Shown one piece after another: positions 7,086 to 13,073 of a stretch of DNA of 13,897 nt. The stretch is from Sphingomonadaceae bacterium. Lineage in GTDB: Bacteria > Pseudomonadota > Alphaproteobacteria > Sphingomonadales > Sphingomonadaceae. How positions within the stretch are numbered: the first letter of the stretch is position 1; each line of letters begins with the position of its first letter. The notes below the pieces were generated by a model. That model was given only the letters and a program-made list of their open reading frames with translations. It ran no database searches and was not told the DNA's origin. Both the position numbers and the translations under genes were made by a program. The DNA lies in the NCBI GenBank assembly GCA_016742125.1, contig JACVCM010000017.1, positions 1 through 13,897 of the forward strand, in the 5' to 3' direction.

Positions 7086-7472
7086 TCAAAGGATCACACA
7101 GTCGATCGGCAGATGCATCCAGGCCAGCAACAGGCTGAGCACGGTCAGCACGATGGACGGCTCGATCGCCTCCTTGGTCAGCCAGATGAAATGCGCGACC
7201 ACCGCGCCGCCCATGATCACAGCGAGCATCAGCGCACCATATAGGGTGAAGCCATTCGCCCAGAGCAGCACGACCGCACTCAGCTGCAACGTGCCGGTGA
7301 CATAACGAAACCAATGGCCCTGGCCGATTTTCTCAAACGTGTTGTACATCAACGGAATGCCAAACCAGTTGCCGAAGCCGGCAAACAGGAACATTCCGGT
7401 GAGGAATATTTTCAGGATATAGGGCGTCAGGGTGAACAGTCCATAGCTTTCGGGCAAGAATGAAAATTCCAT
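7086..7472 (-). CDS. DoxX-like membrane protein
   Basis: 128 residues with four predicted helices at about 17-36, 55-74, 76-97 and 103-119. The sequence has a DoxX-like pattern: a helix-1 LTGMFLFAGFGNWFG segment, then helix 2 'GTLQLSAVVLL' and helix 3 'GALMLAVIMGGAVVAHF'. DoxX-family proteins are small membrane proteins related to a quinone-oxidoreductase subunit; their biochemical role in catabolic clusters is mostly unknown. The ATG at 7472 has a strong GAGGAGGAGA upstream. The gene lies 24 bp after the dehydrogenase stop, so the two form an operon read right to left. Confidence 0.82.
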   Translation of the reverse strand: MEFSFLPESYGLFTLTPYILKIFLTGMFLFAGFGNWFGIPLMYNTFEKIGQGHWFRYVTGTLQLSAVVLLWANGFTLYGALMLAVIMGGAVVAHFIWLTKEAIEPSIVLTVLSLLLAWMHLPIDCVIL

Positions 7473-7496
7473 ATGTTTCTCCTCCTCTGTTGGTGT

Positions 7497-8393
7497 TTAA
7501 CCCCCGGACTTGCGGATGACTTCGTAGATCCAGCTAATATCCATATCCGTCTTGCCCTCAGCCTCGGCGGTTTTGAGCAGCTGATGGGCATGATTGAACA
7601 TGGGCCGCGCGGCCTGTTGCTGCTCCCCCGCGCTTTCGATCAGCCGCGTGACTTCAAGCAGCGCAGATATCGGCCCGATCGACTGGTCATGATCGCCGCT
7701 GGCCATCCGTTTGGCCCGCATGTCCCATTGCACCGAACCGCCGCTGCCGCGCCCAATCACTTCGGCGGTGGTTTGCAGATCAAGCCCGAGCAGCCGCGCA
7801 AAGTTCATCGCCTCGGCAGCGGCAGCGCTGTGAATGGCGAGCAGCAGGTTGGAGACTAATTTGGTGCGCGTCCCCGCGCCAAAGGGGCCGACATAGACAT
7901 GGGTGTCGATAATCGCATCGAGGATTGGGCCAACTGCTTCCGCATCCGCAGGTTCGCCGCTCACAAAAACCATGCCCTTGCGCTGGCGAAGCATCGCGCC
8001 CGATGCGGCGACCGGGCAATCGAGCATCGCAATGCCATGCGCCCTAAGCAGCGCCGCTACCTTGGCCTTTTCCTCCACGTCGAGTGTGCTCATCTCGATG
8101 AGAATGCCGCCCGCGCCGAAGGCCCCGCTGAGCAACCCATCCGGCCCCGAGATGACCATCTGCAAGGCTTCAACCGAGGGCAGGCAAGTGATGGCGATAT
8201 TCGTCTGATTCGCGATGGCCGCCGCGTTGCTGACCGGCTGGCCACCCGCCGCAGCAAATTCCGGCTCAGGCGTCCGGCGATAGCCGACAACGGTGAACCC
8301 CCCGTCGATCAGGTTGAGCGCAATCGGCAAACCAATATTGCCGATCCCCGCCAGCCCGATGATTCGCGCGGCATCCGGAGTGGTTTGTTCCAT
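7497..8393 (-). CDS. NAD(P)-dependent beta-hydroxyacid dehydrogenase (3-hydroxyisobutyrate dehydrogenase family)
   Basis: 298 residues, the normal family length. The N-terminal Rossmann fold has GIGNIG (16-21) and ends strand 2 with YRRTPE (38-43); Arg there usually favours NADP(H). The conserved EMST segment (100-103) and the substrate loop DCPVAASGAMLRQRKG (125-140) follow. The catalytic Lys is K178 in GAGTRTKLVSNLL, with N182 behind it. The C-terminal all-helical domain completes the fold. The family oxidises or reduces beta-hydroxyacids or succinic-semialdehyde-like substrates (3-hydroxyisobutyrate, tartronate semialdehyde, 6-hydroxymethyl lactams); the true substrate is unknown. It is first in an operon with the DoxX-like gene and divergent from the oxygenase, from which it is likely co-regulated. 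Confidence 0.9.
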   Translation of the reverse strand: MEQTTPDAARIIGLAGIGNIGLPIALNLIDGGFTVVGYRRTPEPEFAAAGGQPVSNAAAIANQTNIAITCLPSVEALQMVISGPDGLLSGAFGAGGILIEMSTLDVEEKAKVAALLRAHGIAMLDCPVAASGAMLRQRKGMVFVSGEPADAEAVGPILDAIIDTHVYVGPFGAGTRTKLVSNLLLAIHSAAAAEAMNFARLLGLDLQTTAEVIGRGSGGSVQWDMRAKRMASGDHDQSIGPISALLEVTRLIESAGEQQQAARPMFNHAHQLLKTAEAEGKTDMDISWIYEVIRKSGG

Positions 8394-8443
8394 TCTGCGC
8401 CGTCCCCCAACGAAAATTATGCAAAATTGCGCCTTGCATCACA

Positions 8444-8463
8444 CTACAGCGCAACTGCTGTAG
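8444..8463. repeat. Inverted repeat upstream of the dehydrogenase gene
   Basis: Perfect arms CTACAGC (8444-8450) and GCTGTAG (8457-8463) with a 6-nt spacer. It lies about 50 bp before the dehydrogenase start in the divergent region and is unlike the AT-rich element elsewhere. It could be a binding site for a second regulator or a hairpin in the dehydrogenase leader RNA. Confidence 0.45.
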
Positions 8464-8486
8464 CGTCATTCCAGCGTCTAAGTGTT

Positions 8487-8544
8487 GGGATAGGCATTTT
8501 TCACCAAATAGTCAATTGACATAGCTATAATGTATATATATTCT
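8487..8544. promoter_or_regulatory. Back-to-back divergent promoters for the oxygenase and dehydrogenase operons
   Basis: The palindrome GTCAATTGAC (8511-8520) provides both -35 elements. Plus strand: TTGACA (8516-8521), 17 nt, TATTCT (8539-8544), giving an oxygenase leader of about 80 nt. Minus strand: TTGACT (8515-8510), 17 nt, TATCCC (8492-8487), a weak -10. The plus-strand spacer holds AGCTATAAT. The minus-strand AATTGACTAT is identical to the -35 region of the aldehyde dehydrogenase promoter. Confidence 0.5.
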
Positions 8545-8633
8545 CGCATACATCGATTGAGTGCTGCTGTCGGCCTTCGACTTTGCAGTGCGCTGGACCG
8601 GTCATATCTATTTAACATGCAAGGAAATAATTT

Positions 8634-10235
8634 ATGGCAACCCGTTTAAAGAAGGAATTCCCTTCGCTGGAGCAGCTTGACACGTCGCGTTTTCCGGGCG
8701 GGCTGCGGACGGGTGCGCAATTCCTTGCGTCGATCAAGAATGATGGTCGCAGGGTGTATCATGATGGCGAGATGATCACTGATGTCACCACCCATCCGGC
8801 GTTCCGCGAAGCGGCGCGTTCGATCGCGCGGTTGTTCGATGTCGCATCGGACCCCGCCAACCGCGAACTGATGACCTATACCTCGCCCACAACGGGCAAA
8901 CCGGTCAACCGCATCTGGCAGATTCCCTATTCGATCGAGGATCTGAACCTGCGCCGCAGTGCGCTGGAGCGCTGGTCGGAGGAAACATTGGGTTTCATGG
9001 GCCGCTCGCCCGACCATGTCGCGCAGTTCTTCATGGGCTTTGCGACCGACATCGAAACCATGTCGCGCGGCGGGGCCAATCCCTATGCCGAAAACATCAT
9101 CCCCTTTTACGAATTTGCCCGTGATAACGATGCCTATATCACCTATACTATCGTACCGCCGCAGATCGACCGGTCGAAGCCCGCGCATCAGCAGGACCCT
9201 TCGGACAGCTATGCTGGTGTGGTGGAAGAGCGTGCCGACGGCATCGTCATTCGCGGTGCCCAGATGCTGGGCACTGGCGCCGTCTTCTCGGACTATATCC
9301 ATCTTTCGACCATCCATCCGATGCAGTCGGGCGATGAGCCCTATGCCATATCGGTGGTCATCCCGGTCAATGCGCCGGGGGTGAAGCTCTATTCGCGCCG
9401 GTCCTACGCAGCGGGCGCAAACAGCCTGTTCGATTATCCGCTGGCCAGCCGCTTTGATGAAACCGACTGTTTGCTGGTGTATGACGATGTCTTCGTGCCG
9501 TGGGAACATGTCTTTGCCTATCGCGATCTCGAAGTCGTGCGCGATCAGTGGTGGAAAACCCCGGCGCATGTCTTTGGCAACAATCAGGCGCAGACGCGCT
9601 TTGTCACCAAGTTGCGCTTCCTGATCGGTCTGGCTTACCGCATCGTCAAGATGAATGGCGGGCTGAATGCTCCACCGATTCAGCAAAGGCTTGCTGAACT
9701 TGCGATCATGTGCGGTACCTATGAAGGCCTGCTTGACGGACAGATTGCCAAGGCAAAACCAAATCACAACGGCGTCTATGTGCCTGATCGCCAGATCATG
9801 TATTCGGCGATGAACCAGCAATCGATCATGTATCCCCAGATATTGGACATCATCCGCGATCTAGCCGGCGGCGGCATGATCCAATTGCCGTCGAGCGTGA
9901 ATGATTTCGCCAATCCCGAAATGGCAGCCGACATCCGCAAATATGTCCGCTCGCCGAACGTGAAGGCTGATGATCGGGTGAAGTTCATGAAGCTGGCCTG
10001 GGATGCCATCGGTTCGGAATTCGCCAGCCGCCATGACCAGTATGAAAAATTCTATGCAGGGGCCCCGTTCATCGTGAAGATGCACCTGTATCGCAACTAT
10101 GACTTCAAAAAGGCCGAAAGCTTGGTCGACAAGGCGCTCTCGGGTTACGGGATGAACGGTCGCTGCGTTGACCTGAACCTTGCAGAAAACAGCGCAGACG
10201 GCATTTGTCCGGATTGCAGCTGCGGGATGCGATAG
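8634..10235 (+). CDS. HpaB-family FADH2-dependent monooxygenase (4-hydroxyphenylacetate 3-hydroxylase-like)
   Basis: 533 residues; ATG 8634 has AAGGAA (8621-8626). It spans the whole HpaB fold: N-terminal domain with DVTTHPAFREAARS (50-63) and GFMGRSPDHV (120-129), middle beta-domain with PPQIDRSKP, SYAAGANSLFDYPLASRFDE and VFVPWEHVF, and the C-terminal helical domain with IQLPSS, KYVRSPN and WDAIGSEFASRHDQYE. These enzymes use diffusible reduced flavin from a partner reductase and O2 to hydroxylate phenols. Against remembered E. coli HpaB, Arg113 is kept (R124), but Tyr117 is His (H128) and His155 is Tyr (Y171), so the substrate probably differs. The C-terminus ends in CPDCSC (525-530), an added Cys tail. 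It is the first gene of an operon with a CoA-transferase, globin and flavin reductase. A 4-hydroxybutyryl-CoA dehydratase is unlikely because its iron-sulfur cysteines are not seen. Confidence 0.9.
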   Translation: MATRLKKEFPSLEQLDTSRFPGGLRTGAQFLASIKNDGRRVYHDGEMITDVTTHPAFREAARSIARLFDVASDPANRELMTYTSPTTGKPVNRIWQIPYSIEDLNLRRSALERWSEETLGFMGRSPDHVAQFFMGFATDIETMSRGGANPYAENIIPFYEFARDNDAYITYTIVPPQIDRSKPAHQQDPSDSYAGVVEERADGIVIRGAQMLGTGAVFSDYIHLSTIHPMQSGDEPYAISVVIPVNAPGVKLYSRRSYAAGANSLFDYPLASRFDETDCLLVYDDVFVPWEHVFAYRDLEVVRDQWWKTPAHVFGNNQAQTRFVTKLRFLIGLAYRIVKMNGGLNAPPIQQRLAELAIMCGTYEGLLDGQIAKAKPNHNGVYVPDRQIMYSAMNQQSIMYPQILDIIRDLAGGGMIQLPSSVNDFANPEMAADIRKYVRSPNVKADDRVKFMKLAWDAIGSEFASRHDQYEKFYAGAPFIVKMHLYRNYDFKKAESLVDKALSGYGMNGRCVDLNLAENSADGICPDCSCGMR

Positions 10236-10247
10236 GGGCGGGGTATC

Positions 10248-11441
10248 ATGGCGCGACCACTTGCCGGTTTGAAAGTCATTGAGGCGACCTCGATGATCAC
10301 GGGTCCGCTCGCCGGCCAGATGCTGGCCGATATGGGGGCCGACATCATCAAGATCGAGCGGCCCGATGGCGGCGACCCGTTCCGGACATTCCGGGACGGA
10401 GCCGTCAGCCCGTATTTTCAGGCCTATAATCGCAACAAGCGCAGCTTGGCGCTCGACATCCAGTCACCCATTGGCAAGACGGTGTTGAAGCATCTGCTGG
10501 CCGGGGCTGATGTGTTTATCGAAAATTTCCGCCCCGGGGTGATGGATCGGCTGGGTTTTGGCGTCGATGCGCTGCGTGCGGCCAATCCTGCGCTAGTCTA
10601 TTGCTCGATTTCAGGATTTGGCCGTACCGGCCCCTATCGCGACCGCCCCGCTTATGATGCGGTGGCCCAGGCAATCAGCGGGATTTCCAGCCTGTTTCTC
10701 GATTCCGACAACCCTCTGATTTCTGGGCCGACGATTGCTGACAATATGACCGGCATCTATGCCTGTTACGGCATATTGGCGGCGCTGCACGAACGCGGGC
10801 GCACCGGCACAGGCCGCTGGATCGACGTCAACATGCTCGATTCGGCGCTCGCCTTCATGCCCGATGCCTTTGCCAGCTATTCGCTGAGCGGTGTCGTGCC
10901 CGGCCCCTTCACTCGCGTCGCTGCATCGCAGTCCTACGCCCTGCAATGCAGTGACGGCAAGATGATCGCCATCCATATGTCATCGCGCCAAAAATTCTGG
11001 GAAGCGGTGTGTAAAGGGTTTGATCGTCCCGAATTGCTGATCGATCCGCGCTTCGACAGCCGGTCGAAACGTATCGACAATTATTTCATGCTGAAAGCCG
11101 AGTTGCAGGTGGCAGCCGGTCGCCGAACGCGCGCCTATTGGCTCGGCCATCTGGCGAGCTGCGATGTCCCGCATGCAGCGGTCAATGACTTGCAGGAAGT
11201 GTTCCACGATCCGCAGGTCAAGGCGCTCGACTCCTTTGCCGAAATCGCGATCGATGGCGATCTGCGCGTGTCGGTTCCGCGCCGCCCGGTGTGGATCGAC
11301 GGCAGTCGGGGCGACCAGCCGTTAACGGCAGCCACGGTGCTGGATGCCGATGGAGAGGCAATCATCGCCGAATTGGGCCTGACCGGGGAAGAGATCGATC
11401 AGTGGCGCGCGAGCAAGGTCGCCGGGAGCACATCGGCGTGA
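10248..11441 (+). CDS. Family III CoA-transferase (CaiB/BaiF/formyl-CoA transferase type)
   Basis: 397 residues, the family norm. Typical features: start LAGLKVIEATSMITGPLAGQ in pattern, NRNKRSLALD (61-70), FIENFRPGVMDRLG (90-103), YCSISGFGRTGPY (118-130), and the catalytic Asp D137 in RPAYDAVAQA, which forms the acyl anhydride intermediate. TGTGRWIDVNMLDSALAF follows. Family members move CoA from a donor thioester to a carboxylic acid. The gene starts 12 nt after the oxygenase stop with a G-rich site (GGGGCGGGG), and its stop overlaps the globin start. The likely job is to activate the hydroxylated acid or an upstream acid as a CoA ester; donor and acceptor cannot be read. Confidence 0.92.
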   Translation: MARPLAGLKVIEATSMITGPLAGQMLADMGADIIKIERPDGGDPFRTFRDGAVSPYFQAYNRNKRSLALDIQSPIGKTVLKHLLAGADVFIENFRPGVMDRLGFGVDALRAANPALVYCSISGFGRTGPYRDRPAYDAVAQAISGISSLFLDSDNPLISGPTIADNMTGIYACYGILAALHERGRTGTGRWIDVNMLDSALAFMPDAFASYSLSGVVPGPFTRVAASQSYALQCSDGKMIAIHMSSRQKFWEAVCKGFDRPELLIDPRFDSRSKRIDNYFMLKAELQVAAGRRTRAYWLGHLASCDVPHAAVNDLQEVFHDPQVKALDSFAEIAIDGDLRVSVPRRPVWIDGSRGDQPLTAATVLDADGEAIIAELGLTGEEIDQWRASKVAGSTSA

Positions 11442-11854
11442 GCCAGACATTGTTCAGCGCAGTGGGCGGCGAAGCGGCGATGCGGACGCTGGCAGTGCAC
11501 TTTTATGACAAGGTCTTCGCCGACCCGTCGCTCGTACGGCTGTTCGCTCGCCCGGATGAGGATCATGCCGGACGGCTGGCTGCATGGTTTACCGAGCTGA
11601 CCGGCGGCCCGACGCTGCACAGCCAGACGCGCGGCGGTTTCCGCACGATGGCGATGAGCCATTTCGGACTGAAAATATCCGAGGCGCAGCGCCGACAATG
11701 GATTGCCTATATGCGCGAAGCCTGTGTCGAATGCGGCTGGCCAGCGGCGATCACCGACCAGTTTGTCGGCTATCTTAACACCCATTCAAACTTCGTCGTT
11801 CGGGAATCCAATACCTATCCAAAGGTCGACCTGGGCCGACATAGGGTCCTTTGA
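11438..11854 (+). CDS. Group II truncated hemoglobin (trHbO-like)
   Basis: 138 residues starting at GTG 11438, which overlaps the CoA-transferase stop as GTGA; GGGAG at 11424-11428 gives 9 nt spacing. The 2-over-2 globin pattern is clear: LAVHFYDKVFADPSLVRLF (A-C region), LTGGPTLHSQTRGG (about 54-67), proximal heme His H75 in MSHFGLKIS, and the group II Trp(G8) W88 in RRQWIAYM. The CD1 region has F36 rather than the Tyr of mycobacterial trHbO, as I align it. C96 and C99 form a CVEC motif in helix G. Such globins bind O2 or NO or have peroxidase-like activity. Translational coupling to the transferase implies matched amounts, so it may serve O2 supply or protection for the oxygenase pathway. 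The heme-related function is inferred. Confidence 0.87.
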   Translation: MSQTLFSAVGGEAAMRTLAVHFYDKVFADPSLVRLFARPDEDHAGRLAAWFTELTGGPTLHSQTRGGFRTMAMSHFGLKISEAQRRQWIAYMREACVECGWPAAITDQFVGYLNTHSNFVVRESNTYPKVDLGRHRVL

Positions 11855-11869
11855 AAGAAGGAATGACCG

Positions 11870-12415
11870 ATGGCTTCGGCACATCTTGACCAGAATCGGC
11901 AACAACCGGCTCCAGCGGCGCATTCGTCCACTCTGTTTCAACAGGCCATGCGCCAGCTAACGGGAGGCGTGACGCTGGTTACGACGAATCACGAAGGCAT
12001 CAATATCGGATTGACCGCAACGGCTGTATGTTCGCTTTCAGCCGCGCCGCCGCGCCTGCTGACCTGTGTGAATGCCAGAGGTGCCACATATCGCGCGCTT
12101 TCGGCGTCGCGCCGGATGTGCGTGAATATTCTGGCGGTCGATCATTGCGATCTGGCGCGCCGCTTTGCCGGAATGACCGATCGCGGCGATGCGGACATGT
12201 TTGCGATGGGTGACTGGTCGCTGTCCGCTGACGCGCCGCCGCGGCTGGTCGATGCATTAGCATCCTTCGATTGCGAGATCGACATGATCATGGAAACCAC
12301 GAGCCACGGCGTCGTCATTGGCGACATCAAGGAGATTGTGGTCGGGGCGGGGCGCCCGTCGCTGCTTTATGGCAACGGACAGTTCCAGATACCAAATGAT
12401 ATTGTGGCGGGGTGA
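11870..12415 (+). CDS. Flavin reductase (HpaC-like), partner of the HpaB-like oxygenase
   Basis: 181 residues; ATG 11870 follows AAGGAA at 11858-11863, 15 nt after the globin stop. The flavin-binding core is visible: MRQLTGGVTLVTT (27-39), GLTATAVCSLSAAPPRLLTCVN (47-68, the TxxxxSxxPP pattern), SRRMCVNILA (80-89), RFAGM and a SHGVVIGDI segment (145-153). Short-chain flavin reductases use NAD(P)H to make free FADH2 or FMNH2. In the same operon as an HpaB-family oxygenase, it is very probably the reductase component. The N-terminus has about 20 extra polar residues (QNRQQPAPAAH). The stop lies 3 nt from that of the convergent MarR gene. Confidence 0.92.
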   Translation: MASAHLDQNRQQPAPAAHSSTLFQQAMRQLTGGVTLVTTNHEGINIGLTATAVCSLSAAPPRLLTCVNARGATYRALSASRRMCVNILAVDHCDLARRFAGMTDRGDADMFAMGDWSLSADAPPRLVDALASFDCEIDMIMETTSHGVVIGDIKEIVVGAGRPSLLYGNGQFQIPNDIVAG

Positions 12416-12418
12416 CTG

Positions 12419-12940
12419 TCAATTGTCGGCAGCGGCGATATTGATCGCCACGGGAAAACGTTTTTCCAGATTCTCGAAAAATTTGCGGACACATTCGAAC
12501 TCGTCGTTGGATACGCCCTGAAACCAGTTGAGATTGACCTTTTCGAGCCGGTGGCTCAGCCCAACCAGCGCTTCCTGCGCCTTGGGGGTCAGCGTGATTG
12601 CCAGTTTTCTGGTATCCTGCGAATGCTGACCCTTGGCGATCCAGCCTTCGGCCTCCAGCCGTGACAGAGTCGATGTCGTGTTGGCCGCCGCGACATGCAG
12701 ATGCTTTGCAATCGACGCCACGTTCACTTCGCCGCGATGCTGAAGATAGTTGAGCGCGAGGAGAGTCGCCATGCCGCTGGAATCGACGTCCAGGCTTTGA
12801 GCCAGAGTGCGTCGCATTGCCTGCAACCGCCCGATCGACGCATACATCAAGGCGATCACCTCACGAAAGGTTTCTGACTGCAGGTCGGCCAGTTCGTCCG
12901 ATTTTGTTGTCTTCTTTTCACTGGATTTCCTGCTTGCCAT
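12419..12940 (-). CDS. MarR-family transcriptional regulator
   Basis: 173 residues from ATG 12940; a TTG at 12952 is in frame, but GGGA sits 6 nt before the ATG, making it the better start. The N-terminus is Lys/Ser-rich (residues 1-15). The winged helix-turn-helix spans about 56-122: YLQHRGEVNVASIAKHLHV, recognition helix around AAANTTSTLSRLEAEG (84-99), and a wing ending in DTRKLAITLTPK, with the D-x-R (D109, R111) of MarR proteins. Flanking helices form the dimer. MarR proteins are usually repressors released by phenolic ligands. It converges on the oxygenase operon with a 3-nt gap, so it is a likely local regulator. Its own leader carries an AGCTATA element (12970-12977 region), consistent with autoregulation. 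Confidence 0.9.
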   Translation of the reverse strand: MASRKSSEKKTTKSDELADLQSETFREVIALMYASIGRLQAMRRTLAQSLDVDSSGMATLLALNYLQHRGEVNVASIAKHLHVAAANTTSTLSRLEAEGWIAKGQHSQDTRKLAITLTPKAQEALVGLSHRLEKVNLNWFQGVSNDEFECVRKFFENLEKRFPVAINIAAADN

Positions 12941-13073
12941 TCTGTTTCCCAAGGCTGCTAATGCATAAAATATAGCTTTGATTGCTCCCTATGAACGGGT
13001 GAGTTGGGTTTCGCAAGTAAGTACCTACTGGCGTTATTGCGCGCACCCCATTTTTTAAGCGCGGGCGTTAAGG
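12941..13073. promoter_or_regulatory. Leader/promoter region of the MarR gene
   Basis: This 133-bp gap lies between the FAD synthetase stop and the MarR start, both on the minus strand. On the minus strand AAAGCTATATTTTATGCATT (about 12981-12962) is AT-rich and supplies a -10-like TATATT; no good -35 is seen 17 nt upstream. No clear terminator hairpin with a T-tract follows the FAD synthetase gene, so read-through is possible. Confidence 0.35.

Noticed and set aside
8646..9821. 391-codon minus-strand open frame opposite the oxygenase
   Set aside because: It is antisense to a clear HpaB-family gene, has no recognisable motif and is explained by GC-rich codon bias.
8634..10235. 4-hydroxybutyryl-CoA dehydratase as the HpaB-fold enzyme's function
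   Set aside because: The iron-sulfur cysteines expected in the N-terminal half are not seen, and a flavin reductase partner is present, which fits an oxygenase.
13021..13073. Terminator after the FAD synthetase gene
   Set aside because: GCGC-rich pieces and a run of six T/A are present, but they do not make a stable stem followed by a T-tract in the minus direction.
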